Shown: positions 10,249 through 22,260, numbered from the stretch's first letter. The stretch is DNA of 64,000 bases from Adiantum capillus-veneris (GCA_014529385.2 CM043953.1:91936842-92000841); one strand, 5' to 3'. Numbers and translations are program-made. Notes: generated from the sequence alone by a model not told the origin.

Positions 10249-12370
10249 ATGGACTTGCAAATGTATCTATTGTGGGTATGCTTGGGACGGGGGTCCTTAT
10301 CGTATTCAGGCACATTTTTTGGCCATCGCGGTTGTGGTGTGGGTCCATGCGATAAAGTTTCTGAGGAAGTTAAAGAGGTTGTCAAAAGGTTGCATGCAGA
10401 TGTATTGGGTGATGGACAGGACCCAAATGCATTTGTGGATACTTTGGTGGATGATTTGGGGGTGATACCTCTCAATCTCATGCAAGTGGATCGCATGCAT
10501 GTGCAAGTGGCACTTAAAAAACCAGTGTGGGATCCTCAAGCAAGAAGAGGAAGGTTGCACAAGTAGATTTGGCAAGTGCATTTGGCGTGCAGACACGCAA
10601 GAGAGCAGATCAAGCGTTGCACAAGTTCTTTTATGCAGAGGATATTCCTGAATGGAAAGTGAGGAGTCGTTTCTTCTTGGATATGGTGAAAGCTATTGCG
10701 CAAGTGGGCTCGTCTTATGTGCCGTCCTCCTATAATGCTTTGCGCACCACAGAGCTTAATGATGAGGTCAAATGCATTGGTCATGAGATCATGGGTGTGC
10801 GCGAGAAGTGGAAGAAGCATGGATGGTCTGACACTAGACGTAGGCCTATCATTAATTGTCTTGCATGCTCTATACATGGCTCTGTGTTCTTGAAATCAGT
10901 GGATACATTTGGGGAGACAAAGACGTGAGAGTTTATTTTCAAGCAGCTTAAGAAGGTGATTCTTGGGATTGGACCCTCTAATGTTGTGCAAGTATGCATG
11001 GATAATGCAATTAATTGTGTTGGGGCTGGGAAAATGGTTGAAGCGGAGTGGAAACACATTTTTTTCACCAGATGTGCATGCCATTGCTTGGACTTGTTGT
11101 TGGAGGACATTGGGAAGCTCCCTTGGATTGCGAAGATCCTTGAGGATGGCACAAAGGTCGTTACATCCGTCACGAGGAAGTCCACTGTCTTGGCATTGTT
11201 TCAGACACTTAGCAAGAAAGATTTGGTGACGCCTGTTGCCACTCGTTTTGCCTACGACTACATCATGCTTGTCAGTCTCGTGGATGACAGATGTATGCAA
11301 GGTGTGCGCAGGCTTATGATTGATCCAAAATTTGTGAGGAGGAAGACCTTCAAAACTGTAAAGGCCACAATGGTCTCTGACATTGTATTTAATGCATCCT
11401 TTTGGCAAGAGGCCAAGTTGATTTTGAAGATTTGTGCCCCCATCTTGAAGATCTTTTGTTTGGCTGATAGGGAAGGAGCCACCATGGGGCTTGTATATGA
11501 GCTTACAGATCGCATGGTTGAGCAAGTTCAAAACATGCAAGGTGTGGATGCGGCAAGGATGCAAGAGATCAAGGACTTGTGTGTTGACAGATGGAATATG
11601 ATACACACCAGTGCATGTTGTGGGATACTCGTTACATCTTATTTGGCAGGGAAGAGGACAGTACAGTGATAGTGAGGTTGATGATGGGTGGATGACATTC
11701 TTGAACAAGTACACCAAGGGAGATTTAACCATGCAAGGTATCCTCAATGATGAGTTGGACACTTTTATCAATGAAGGAAAGACATATGCTCATCCTATTG
11801 TGAAGGATCCAAAGAGAATGCAAGAGGGTGTGAAATGGTGGGAGACTTTTGAGGCTTGCATGCCCACATTGCAAACTCTTGCTCTTAGGGTGCTTTCTCA
11901 AGGGACATATGCCTCTTCTTGTGAAAGAAATTGGAGCACCTTTTCTCATTCACACTAAGAGAAGAAATCGGCTACTCCCTGCTCATACCGAGAAGCTTGT
12001 CTCTATACACACCAACTTGAGGCTCTTGTGCAAGATCAAAGATCGCGGCTATGAGAGGATTGAGGTCACTTTGGAGATGCTTAACAAGAAGAAGGATGAG
12101 GAGCGTTTGCTTCAGTTGCAGGAGATTCAGGAGGCTATTGCACAGAGTACAAAGGGCGTTGTGGAGTCTCCTCTTCCGATTGCCATGCCTAACGATATTG
12201 GGATATCATGCTCCATCGTGGAGGTCCACGAGGATGAGGATGAGGATGACGATGACGATGATGATGACGATGATGATGATGATAAGGATGTGACCTACGA
12301 TGAGACTCAGAGCTCATCATGTTTTGCTCTAGCCTCGGTTCTCTACTTATGTTTTGGTTTTGGTATCTAG
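10249..12370 (+). pseudogene. hAT transposase (BED finger, DUF659, C-terminal dimerisation)
   Basis: Order of domains: a BED-type finger (CKCIYCGYAW, then a His near 10310) for DNA binding, an RNase H-like catalytic region of the DUF659 type (MVKAIAQVGSSYVPSSYNAL near 10684-10743; CVDRWNMIHT near 11580) and the hAT dimerisation motif (ALRVLSQGTYASSCERNWSTFSHSH near 11880). It would cut and reinsert its own element. Stops at 10926 and 11667 and several frame changes make it non-functional. The tail holds a run of about 15 Asp/Glu codons from a GATGAC-like repeat (12226-12285). It has no relation to the surrounding gypsy genes other than having jumped into them. Confidence 0.85.
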
Positions 12371-12799
12371 TAGACGCTCCCTACTTATGTTTCGATTTTG
12401 GTATTTAGTAGCTTGACGGCTTTACAGTCTAGACTCTAGTAGTCTACTGTCTACTTATGTTTTGTCATTTGGAGTCTACACTCTGTGACTCTTGTAGGTT
12501 TTGGTCCTTGGAGGCTCCATATTTTGTCATCTCCTGCTTTTCTCTAGTATGATTCTAAATTCTAATTTCTACTGATCTTATCGTCCGAACGGCGAAGTCT
12601 ATGATGTTTAAACTTTAAAGTTTTAATGTATTCTGTGGTTTTGTGTTGCTCCAATGCTCTCTGAGTCTCTAGTGTTTTAAACTTGCATTCTTTGGTTTTT
12701 GTGCTACTCTCTAGTGGGTGCCGTATGGTATCTCACGTATGGAATCTTCAGGGGGTCTGAACCGGGCTTCCATACCCGCCTGCGTATGCCGCATGGTTG

Positions 12800-15080
12800 A
12801 CGTTAGAAAAAAATGTCTGTGCTCATCTTTCTTGATGATATTTTCATTTTTTGTGCATTGTGGGAACAACATGAAAAGGATGTCGAAAGGTTACTAACCC
12901 GTTTGGATGAGTGTCAGTTGTACATTGCAGCTAAAAAATCTGACTTTTTTCTCACTGAAGTTACTTATCTGTGTTATATCATTTCTGCAGAAAGTGTTAA
13001 ACTAGACCCCGTAAAGGTGGAACAGGTACATAATTGGGATTTGCCCAAACTTGCATATGATGTGCGTTCTTTTCTTGGGTTATGTCAAGCATATAGTTCG
13101 GATATAGAGAATTTTGCACGCATTGCCGCACCTATGACTGGTGTTTTGAAAGGGGTAAAGACTCATCGTCAGTGCGTAGACTTGCCCGAAGCAACCGTTG
13201 AGGCTTTCGCAGCTCTTAAGGTTTCGGTGACAGAAGCACTGTGTCTTATCCTTGCCTCTTGAAATGACCCCTTTGAGGTATGGACGGATGCGAGTAATGT
13301 CGTCATAGGCGTTGTGTTTCAGTAGCATGGTCGTCCAGTAGCTTTCCTTAGTCAAAAGCTCAATAGTGCAGAAAAGAACTATTCAGTTTATGATAAAGAA
13401 CTTTGTTTGTCATTCACTCTCTTGAGCATTGGAAGCATTTTCTGTATGGTAGAGAGTTTACAGTTCGCACAGTTCATCAAGCCCTCAATGGCTCCAGTCT
13501 ATGCCTAGTGCACATTGGAGTGATCGCCAAGCACGGTGGTCACAAATATTTGAGCAATTTGGAGGTTTGATTGAGTATGTGCCTGGAAAAGCTAACCCTG
13601 TTGCAGATGCGTTGAGTCGCAAAGGATAGATTTTGGCTCTTGAGTCAAGATCCACAGTTTCTATTCGGGTGTGTCTTTCGACAGCATAAAGAACCAGTAT
13701 GCGGATTCCGAGTTTGGTAAGCAATGGTTGTAGGCTCTTGCTTTCAAAGGGCCAAGCAACTATCTCATTCGTGATGGTTTGTTGTATTTTTGTCAACTTC
13801 TATGTGTGTTGTCCTCTCTCAGGTCAACCATATTGCATGATGCACATGATTCTCTCACGGGTGGGCACAGGGGAATGAACGCTACTTTGAAAAAAATAGA
13901 AAGATTATTTTATTGGCTTATAACGCGAAAAGATGTGTTTCGTTATGTCACACAGTGCACTATATGTCAAAAGGTAAAAGCTTCTCGGGGTAAGCAGCAA
14001 GGTCTCTTACTTCCATTGCCTATTCCGATGGACCTTTTCAAGATATTTCCATGGATTTTGTGACTAACTTCTACCTAGTTTGCATTCAAGGAACACTCAA
14101 TGTATGACAATTGTTGATCGTTTCAACAAGTTTTGCATGTTAATTCCTCGTAAGGCCATAGTCATAGCACAAGATGTAGCACGGTTGTTTATAAAGCATT
14201 GGTACCCCCTTTGTGGTTTGCCAAAATCGATTGTTTAAGATAGGTATGTTAAGTTCACGTCCAATTTTTTGCGCGCACTCTTTGAAAATTTCGGCACTAA
14301 GTTGAATTTTTCATCGGCTTTTCATCCACAGTCAGATGGCCAGACAAAGATTTACAATCACTTGGCTTTTGATGTTTTAAAGTCACATGTGCATGATCAA
14401 CAATCTCATTGAGAGCAATCTTCCATTGGTTCAAGCTATTTTGAACAACGCTTTTTCCTCTACCATTGGTCGAACTCTGTATGAGGCAGCTTTTGGTCGT
14501 CCGTTCCAGTCACTTTTGACTCGCTCGGTCAGTCAAATGCTTGATGCCAATATTAAAAGTCAATCATTGGATGAGATTTATGAGAGTGAAGCTTCGGCTA
14601 AGCAAGGCTCAGGAATCTTATTTATGGCAGGCTAATAAGCATCGTCAGGATGTTTCGATCAAGGAAGGGGATTGAGTGTATTTAAGAATCATGAAGCAAC
14701 GTCTTAAGCAAGTTGGAAAGAAGTGTCCCAAGTTGTCTTTTCGAATGTATGGTCCATTTCCTGTCATTGAAAAGATAAATGAGGTTTTCATGAAATTGTA
14801 ATTGCCCAACTCATGGTCAATGCACAACGTTTTCCATGTTTCTTGGTTTAAAGTGTTTCAGGGAACACCTTCAAAGGACATTTCAAAAGAAGGAGAACCG
14901 GAGATCATTGATGAAGTCATGGAGCCGGAGCAAGTGTTGTTGCATCGATTTCAACATGGTTCAAAGAAGTAAGCGAGACAATACTTTTTGAAGTTCAAAG
15001 ATCGAGGAACCCACGAAGCAGTGTGGGTCGATGAAGAGTTTTTCAAAGATTACCCAGAGTTGTTGGCAGACTAGAAGGAG
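12800..15080 (+). pseudogene. Element B: end of RT, RNase H, integrase, chromodomain-like tail
   Basis: Continues pol after the hAT. RT catalytic box FLDDIFIF at 12828; connection domain RSFLGLCQAYS near 13065; RNase H around 13275-13610 (VWTDASN, YDKELC, VADALSRK) with stops; integrase zinc finger HDAHDSLTGGHRGM...CTICQKVKASRG at 13840-13990; integrase core around 14100-14400 with IVDRF and HPQSDGQTK. In the last motif the catalytic Glu of the DDE triad is replaced by Lys, and a stop precedes DRYVKF. The C-terminal part (YFLKFKDRGTHEAVWVDEEF near 14980-15050) resembles a chromodomain, a targeting module in plant chromoviruses. A purine tract AAGGAGGGGA precedes the 3' LTR. Confidence 0.82.
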
Positions 15081-15124
15081 GCCATGCAGCTCGGTACCAG
15101 TAACTCACTTTAACAAGGAGGGGA

Positions 15125-16545
15125 TGTCACGTGCACATCTAACCCTATGTGCATGTGGACAACCTACTTCATAACAGGGGTTCAGTTAGCCTAGCTTAGG
15201 AAGTGTATTGGCAGAGTAGATGTATATCCTCTGGTTGCACGCAACATGATCATCAGCTGTCATGTGACACATCCAACCCTATGTGTCCACAGACAAGCTA
15301 TAGCATGACAAGGGTTCAGTTCAGTCAAGTCAGTTTAGAATAGAAAGTGATTTGGCACTTTTGTGAGCATGATCATCAGCATTACCATTAGAATTCATCA
15401 GGAGCATTTTCCAGTGTATTAACCCTATTTTCTCTATTTTAGCCATTTTCACTTATTAATTTAAGTGACTTTTGTTGGGAACTAGGTAGGGCAAATTTAC
15501 TAAGTTTGTATATATAGAAACCTAGCGCTAGCACTTTCTGGTAGAAGAGGCAGCAGGAACACTCTGTTCAACAGGCAACTTCTTAGCAAGACCCCCGTCA
15601 GCAAACCTAGCGTTTTTGCTACAAAAGAAGCCTAGCGTTTTCCCCTACAGCAGCCTGGCGTTTTTGCACAGCAGATCAGCCCCGGTAGCAGCAAGACAGC
15701 AGATCAGCCCTAGCGTTAGTAGATTTCCACCGCAAGACAGTTTTAGCCCTAGCGTTTTTGCATCAATATAGCGTTTTGTAGATTTACCGCGATGGAACAC
15801 CAAGAAGCATCAGCGTTTTCAGTTTTCAGCAGTTAGACATCGTAGTAGAAGTTCCAAACCTCGCAAATCTCACCTCGCCGCACGGTCAGATCAACGAGCG
15901 TTTGCAGATTCAGCCCGGAAAATGCAGATTTCAGCATCTGCGTTTTCAGCGCGTTGTCGTTGCATCGTCGTCATCGACTTCATCACCGACATAGAGCCAA
16001 CAGATAAAGATTTGCAGATTTCAGCCCGTCTCATCGTCGTCCTTATCATCGTCGACATTGTCGGCAAGTCCAAAGCGTTGTAGAGATTTGTGAAATCAAT
16101 AGTAGACCGCTCTCGCCATAGAGAGTGGGGCGTTTGGAGGAGGGTTTTGACAACATTCTGTTGTCGTATTCTTCTCTCTCTATCTCATAGTCTCAGCACC
16201 TTTATTCACAATGTTTATCCAGTTTGTTTGTGATCACTTGCACTCTTTCATCTAAGGAACAGAAGGCTCTCCCTTCTGTAAGCAAAAGGAACCTTGAGCA
16301 CAGGTCGGAGCACTCATCTTGAGCAAAGTTTAACATTCACTTCCGCTGCATCTTACATCAGCATTACCATCGAATCCATCAGGAGCATTTTCCAATGCAA
16401 AGAACCTATTTTAGCCATTTTCACTTATTATTTTTAAGCGACTTTTGTTGGGAACTGGGTAGGGCAAATGAGCCAAGGCAATATAAAAGAAAACCTAGCG
16501 CTAGTGCAATCTGGCAGAAATGCGCAGGCAAGTAACTTGCAGCAC

Positions 16546-16597
<52 letters not shown>

Positions 16598-17133
16598 AAC
16601 CCTTGGCGTTTTTCACCAAGCAAGCCAGTGTTTTTTCATCAGCCACTCCATCGCCAAGAACCCTCAGATCAGCGTTTTGAAGCCCAACACTTCAGCCTTT
16701 TCCAAGGACAGCACTTCAGCGTTTTCTTAGCCAGCAGATCAATGTTTTTGATGCAGAAAATTTTGATCGAGCAAATCCTGCGTTTTTAAACCAGCAAAGG
16801 CAACGTTTTTAAACTAGTAAGGGCAACATTTTGCAGGTGTAGAACTCGGTGTTTTAGCAGTTGTAGAACTCATCGCTTCCAACAGCAATTCAGCAGATAG
16901 ATCCAACGATTGCAACAGATAAAGAACAGCCTGAGAGGAGTATTTTCAGCCATATGTCGTCTCCAACCTAGACACACATTGCATCATAGCCTCACGACTT
17001 GCATCGGTATCTTGTACCAGATTTGTGCAATGAATAGCATAGACCTCTCTCGCCATTGAGAGAGGGGCCCTTGGAGGAGGGTTTGACAACTTGTTTGGTG
17101 TTGTATTCTTCTCTCTATCTCTCAGTCTCAGCA
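15125..17133 (+). repeat. 3' LTR of element B, split and truncated
   Basis: Starts TGTCACGTGCACA like the 5' LTR, is interrupted at 15258-16357 by a solo LTR, resumes at 16358 (ATTACCATC...) and follows the 5' LTR until CAGTCTCAGCA at 17133, where it stops short of the expected 3' end. It contains (TC)n at 16548-16593 and the hairpin at 17044-17065 (CCTCTCTC / GAGAGAGG). The last part of U5 is missing. Confidence 0.82.
15258..16357 (+). repeat. Solo LTR nested inside the 3' LTR of element B
   Basis: 1100 bp from TGTCATGTGACAC to GCATCTTACA. A perfect 5-bp target duplication TCAGC flanks it (15253-15257 and 16358-16362). It is a diverged member of the same LTR family, with TATATATAG near 15511, AGCGTTTT motifs and a hairpin at 16107-16128 (CCGCTCTC / GAGAGTGG, one G:U pair). 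It is one family member jumping into another. Confidence 0.9.
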
Positions 17134-18270
17134 TGACTCATCAACACTCATCTTGAGTGAAACTGCCTGAGTGAATGACAAAACCCCGTTTTGCATGACT
17201 CATCAACTTCTAAATGGAAGCTACCTTTCATTCTAAGCAGTGATCTCGGATCTCTGTAGGAAGACCCAAGGTAAACCGCTCAATCTGTTCTTTGAACGAG
17301 ATCTTCTTAAATGAAGAGACGGGTAGGAAAGAGCTCCAGAATCTCTCGCAATTCGTCCACTGTATCCTTCTTGGTCATCTGAAGATGGTTCCAAGCAGTA
17401 TGTATCCTTCTTGGTCATCTGAAGATGGTTCCAAGCAGTTCGTATGTCGCGTTCATACTCTCGAGTCAGCCATGAAGAAATAAAAAGCCTTTTGAATTTC
17501 AGCCATTTAATCGGCGCTGTCTTGTTTAATAGAAGCGTGGACCACCAAGTTCGAGCATTGCCCTTGAAGTAAGAGGTAGCTCTTTGAATCTTGGAGTGCT
17601 CTGAGTAACGCCCTCTAGAGAAAGCTATGTCAAACTGCTGTATAAAAGACAAAGCCTTCGAAGCATCTCTATAACCAGAAAACGTGTCAAATTTAAACGA
17701 GTGTCCACCTACCTTAAGCTCTCGGACTTTCTTGCTTTTATCTTTCAAAAAGTCATATTGGTTGGCTTTATAAAATTTCTTCTTCTTTGTGTAAAAGCTG
17801 ATGTCATCAGAGTCCGAACTATCTGAAGACGAGTCCTTTGTAGAATTGTCAACAACGGGGCGAGATGTAGGCTTCTTTGCCTTTTTCTTACTTTTTCCGA
17901 AGCTTTGCTTTTTGCTTCGCTTTTTACCTTTTCTGTCTTCTTCGCTCGAGTCAGAGGAGCTAGAAGAGCTCAAAGAAGAAGAAGAACTGGGTACTTCTTC
18001 AAATCGCACATGCTTCTTCTTCTTTCTTGCCGATTCAAATGTAGACTGACAACCCAAATAACCTGGGAAGTCAGTTCCTTTCTTCTGCTTTTTGTCGTGC
18101 TTTTTAGCTTTATTTTGCGTGTCAAAAAGCTGAGCAATTCGTGCATCAACCACCTCTTCTAATTCTTGCTTTGTGTACATCCTGAGAGTAGGAGGTTTCT
18201 TGAGAGCCGGTTTGAGGGGTGGTTCTGTGGTTTGCCGCCACTGTGAGTGCACCTCATCGAAAGAGGTCCG
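17134..18270 (-). pseudogene. gag of gypsy element C', C-terminal part
   Basis: Minus-strand gag running left from the C insertion. Order from 18270: SFDEVHSQW, ARIAQLFDTQNKAKKH, a Ser/Lys-rich linker (polyserine followed by GKKRSKKQSFGKSKKKAKK), then the capsid domain (FDTFSGYRDASKALSFIQQFD, FKGNARTWWSTLLLNKTAPI near 17545). A 40-bp duplication at 17361-17440 shifts the frame. Protein order and residues match element C (19.0-20.3 kb), so the two are the same family. The N-terminal part of this gag continues at 23514, beyond the inserted element C. Confidence 0.85.
17361..17440. repeat. 40-bp tandem duplication in C' gag
   Basis: Two adjacent copies of a 40-base unit beginning TGTATCCTTCTTGG. 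Because 40 is not a multiple of three it shifts the gag frame; the duplicated residues read as W-x-H-L-Q-M-T-K-K-D on the minus strand. Confidence 0.9.
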
Positions 18271-18954
18271 TGTCACAAAGTGATGACATGGCTATCGACA
18301 ACAGAAACCCTAATTTCTGCCAAAAACCCTAATTTTTGCCAAAAACCCTAATATCCTGCAAACCCTAATTTCTGCCAAAAACCCTAATTTTCAGAAACCC
18401 TAATTTCGGGAAACCCTAATCCTAACTGCTGGCTGAAACCCTAGGTGGCTGAAAAAAACCCTAAAAGCTGGCGCCAATGCCATGTGGCAGCAGCAGTACG
18501 GATTTGCGGAATTTACGGGGCTGAAATTGCAGCTTTTGGCTACACAATTGAGCATGAGAGAGAAAGAGAATAGCTTTTGCTTTATTTGAAAACTCAAGAG
18601 AGTTTGAGAGAGAAGAGAGAGCCTTTGCTTTTATTTTAGCTTTTGATTTAGAAGCTTTTGGGGCTCTGCTTTTGGGCATCCCTTGTAACTTTAAATAAGT
18701 GGTTTGGGCATTCACTTCTCAGAGCATCTGGACGCAGAGTCTGAGAGTGAAACCCGAACCGCTCTCTTGTACTTTGATGATTGATTAATACAAAAAGAAA
18801 TATTGAAAGGGGCGCCAGTCTTTGGGGCCAATATCTCTAGGCAGGGAACTCCGCCGGGCCAGTGCAAATCTATTGTGATCTGTGAATTGTTTGAAGTGGT
18901 TATTTTGGTGCTGTCGTGATTGATTCTTGACTTGGAGTGTCCAAGTCTGTTACA
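18271..18954 (+). repeat. 5' LTR of element C with telobox array
   Basis: 684 bp from TGTCACAAAGTG to CTGTTACA. Between 18300 and 18470 there are about nine AACCCTA units spaced irregularly by TTTCTGCC-like linkers, which makes a telomere-like (telobox) array near the 5' end of the LTR. The 3' LTR has fewer units, which accounts for most of the length difference. Confidence 0.88.
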
Positions 18955-18955
18955 G

Positions 18956-18967
18956 TGGTATCAGAGC
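18956..18967 (+). other. Primer-binding site of element C
   Basis: TGGTATCAGAGC, the tRNA-iMet complement, one base after the LTR end. Confidence 0.9.
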
Positions 18968-19025
18968 ACGACCGATTTCTCTTCTATGGGAAATCCGATC
19001 CCTAATTTTTTTTTCCACGGCATCT

Positions 19026-20585
19026 ATGGCTTCACGCAAGGATCAATCGACTCCCTCTGCATCTGAAGATGCGGGCTGGGATCACAACGAAGATTCATGC
19101 AGAGAGTATGGCCCGCCTCGGCCTACTCAGGCGGAGAGACAAGAGATGGAGCGATCGTCAATTGATCGGCGATGCAACGAAGATGATGTTCAATTTTGCG
19201 AAGGACCCAAAATTTGCAAAATATATGAGCGAGACTTCTTTTCAGGAAGTGCATGAGCAGTGGCAAAAAACCACTACACCACCCCCGAAACCCGCTCTCA
19301 AGAAACCTTCTGAACACAAGCAATATTCAGAGAAGGAATCAGAAGAGGTGGTTGATGCACGGATTGCTCAGCTTTTTGACGCACAAAAGAAGGCCAAAAA
19401 GCACGGCAAAAAGCAAAAGAAAAGCACTGACTTTCCGGGTTATTTGGGTCGTCAGTCGACATTTGACAAAGCAAGGAAATAGAAGAAGCGTGTTCGATTT
19501 GAAGGAGTACCCAATTCTTCTTCTTCTTCTGACAGTTCTTCTAGCTCTTCAGATTCGAGCAAAGAAGACAAAAAAGGTAAAAAGCGAAGCAAGAAACAAA
19601 GCTTCGGAAAGGACAAGAAAAAGGCAAAGAAGACTAATTCTCGCCCAGAGACTGACAGTTCTAGTGAGGACTCTCGTCTACAGACAACTCAGACGGAAAC
19701 TTTTATGCGAACAAGAAGAACTTTTATAAAGCCAACCAATATGACTTTCCGGAAGATAAAAGCAAGAAAGTCCAAGAGTTTAAGGAAGGTGGACAATCAA
19801 TTAAATTTGACACTTTTTCAGGATACTCAGATGCTTCGAAGGCTTTGTCTTTTATACAGCAGTTTGACATCACTTTCGCGGGAGGACGCTGCTCAGAGCA
19901 CTTCAAGATTCAGAGAGCTGCCTCTTTACTTTAAGGGGAATGCTCGCACTTGGTGGTCCACTCTTCTCTTAAACAAGACTGCGCCAATTAAATGGCTGAA
20001 ATTTAAGAAGCTTTTTATTTCTTCTTGGTTGACGCAAGAATATGAACGAGATGTACGAGCTGCTTGGAACCATCTTCGGATGACCAAGAAAGATACAATC
20101 AATGCTTATTGTGAAAGATTCTGGAGCTCTTTTCTACCCGCCTCTTCATTCAAGAAGATCTCGTTCAGAGAACAGATTGAGCGGTTTACCTTGGGTCTAC
20201 CTACAGAGATCCGAGATCACTGCTTGGAACAGAAGTCAGCTTCTATTCAAGAGTTGATAAGTCATGCGAAGCGGGGCTTTGCCATTCACTCTGGCAGTCT
20301 GACCTACCCCACATATGAGGCCATGACACAACTAGGCGAATAGACTTGTGGGAATGAAAGTAGAAAGAAAAAGAGCAACCCAGAGAAGAAGGATGCACGA
20401 CCCAAGCTTACTCTTCAGGAGAAAGCTCGCTTCATTAGGAAGAGGAAGTGCTTTAGATGCGGGGAACATGGATATATCTCTGCGAAGTGCCCTAAAAAGG
20501 CACAGAAAGAACAGAATGATAAAGACGACAGGCCTGAGAGTTCGAGAGCAGTAAGGAACGTGGTAGAAAAGGCAGATATAAAGTA
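19026..20585 (+). pseudogene. gag of element C
   Basis: The likely start is the ATG at 19026 (MASRKDQSTPSASEDAG), 71 bases after the LTR. After a frame change, GDATKMMFNFAKDPKFAKYM leads into a Lys-rich spacer with polyserine. The capsid domain follows (FKGNARTWWSTLLLNKTAPI near 19930, FREQIERFTLGLPTEIRDH near 20163). After a stop at 20341 comes an intact CCHC knuckle (CFRCGEHGYISAKCP near 20454) and a charged tail. Function: packaging RNA into particles. At least three shifts or stops break it. It resembles the C' gag throughout. Confidence 0.82.
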
Positions 20586-20589
20586 GAAC

Positions 20590-22260
20590 TGGTACCACAC
20601 GGCGTGGGACGTGAACCGAATCAAATGAATGGAAGTACAAACTTTGCCGCTTCTGGGGCAAAGTGAAGGATCAGGAAGCTCTTTTGAAGGAGCCAAGGCC
20701 AACTTCTTTTCACTTGGAATTGGCGGCTCGATTTGGAATTATGTCCGATAGACTGACGCCATAGGTGAAGATAGTTCGACTGGCACCCGGATGGGATGTT
20801 GCCATTACACCGAGAATTGGCAAACTTCGTTTGCAATTACAGGGGTGTTCAAGGCACGCGAGTGACGTTCTACTCGGAATCCCTTGGTACCACGAGAACT
20901 ACGCCGTGGTTGACTACGGGGCCAAGAAAGCGACTTTGACAAATGAAGGGCTCAGAGATTGTACTTGATGGCCTTCAGTTTCTTTACTCATTCTTTTGAG
21001 AGAGAACTGAACGATGGATAAAAGTTGAATATGTTTGACCTGAACAAAAGAACGCCAAGATTTTTCTCCACACTCATGGCGATTCCTTTTTAGAGGGCCT
21101 GAAGATCAGACCATTGAAATGATACCTGGAAGCACGTCACCGAACCGGCCACCTTACCGTGTGAGCCGAGTACAGATTGAAAAGATTATCAACCAAGTGA
21201 AAGACCTCTTGGAAAAGGGTCTTGTCCAGCCTAGTACTTCACCGTACTGCTCTCCATTGTTGTTGGATTTGAAGAAAGATGGATCTTAGAGAATGTGCAT
21301 CGATTATAGAACTCTCAACAAAATCACCATCAAGAACAGATTTCCGATTCCTAGGATCGATGATATACTCGACAGGTTATAGGGATCCTTGTGCTTTAGC
21401 AGGATTGATTTGAAGAGTGGATATCATTAGATCCAAATCGCGACGGGAGACGTCTACAAGACAGCCTTCCGAACGACCTTTTGGATTATTTGAGTTTTTG
21501 GTGATGCCTCTTTTGGCTTAACCAATGCTCTTGCGACATTTAACCAGATGATGGACGGGATTTTTCGAGAGTACAGGCTATTTCTTGGCACTTTCTTTGA
21601 TGATATCATTGTTTTCTCCAAGAATGAGGCAGAACACAGAGATCATCTGCTTCAGAGATACACTTTTTGGGACACTTTGTCTCAGCAGTAGGAGTGCAAG
21701 TGGATCTGGCCAAGATAGAGACTATACGTGATTGGCCCGATTTGAAGAATGTCCATGAAGTAGGAAGCTTCTTGGGAATGTGTTCGTACTACTGGCGGTT
21801 AATACGAAAGTTTGCAGAGGTTGCTTCCCCTTTGCATATCTTGATACAGAAAGGAGTCCCTTTCTCGTGGGGATCCAAAAAGGTGACGCCTAACAAAGGA
21901 AAAGGGAAAGGAGAGGCTTTTTTCAAAGCTTAGTATGCGATACTATGGCCTTTCCAGATCACTGAAAAGATAAATGATGTCTCCTTCCGATTGAAATTGC
22001 CAGATACTTGAAGGATCCACAATGCATTCCATGTGAGTCTCTTGAAACCTTTTAAGGGTGATGTGCCTGATGATGGGAAGCCTGATGAGCAACCCGAAGT
22101 GGAAGAAAACGAGGAGATCCTTGTTCCTGAACAGATTTGGCACATAAGGATACGAAGAAAGGTAAAGTCTGAAGGCGGTTCTTGGATAAGTTCAAGAACT
22201 TTCCTGCATTTGATTCGAAGTGGATGGAGGAGGAGGACCTAGCAGATACTCCTCGGATTG
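20590..22260 (+). pseudogene. pol of element C with internal deletion
   Basis: Remnant polyprotein: the protease end (LLGIPWYHENYAVVDYGAKKATL near 20867), RT from about 21120 ([44 protein letters not shown] at 21594-21635), and the connection (FLGMCSYYWRLIRKFAEV near 21770). Around 21880-21930 the sequence jumps directly from the RT/RNase H boundary into the integrase C-terminus (RIHNAFHVSLLKPFKGDVPD near 22014), so RNase H and the integrase catalytic core are gone. A degraded chromodomain end follows to about 22260. Many stops. The element could move only with help from an intact relative. Confidence 0.8.

Larger units (their letters stand above)
9765..12791 (+). mobile_element. hAT DNA transposon inserted in RT of element B
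   Basis: About 3.0 kb separate the two halves of the gypsy RT. The 8-mers TATGGTTG (9757-9764) and CATGGTTG (12792-12799) could be the 8-bp target duplication expected of hAT elements, with one mismatch, and they place the junction where the RT reading resumes. I could not match clear terminal inverted repeats, so the exact ends are tentative. The interior encodes a broken hAT transposase. Confidence 0.75.
4473..17133 (+). mobile_element. Ty3/gypsy element B with nested insertions
   Basis: Full-length gypsy element of the same superfamily as A: 5' LTR (4473-5601), primer-binding site, gag, protease, RT, RNase H, integrase, C-terminal chromodomain-like region, purine tract before 15125 and 3' LTR. 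Three later insertions split it: a solo LTR in gag (7325-8555), a hAT transposon in RT (about 9765-12791) and a solo LTR in the 3' LTR (15258-16357). The 3' LTR is cut off near 17133. Many stops and shifts show it is dead. Confidence 0.85.

Noticed and set aside
10249-10566. Separate gene starting MDLQMYLLW
   Set aside because: Wrong frame at its start; the region is the BED finger and spacer of the hAT transposase.
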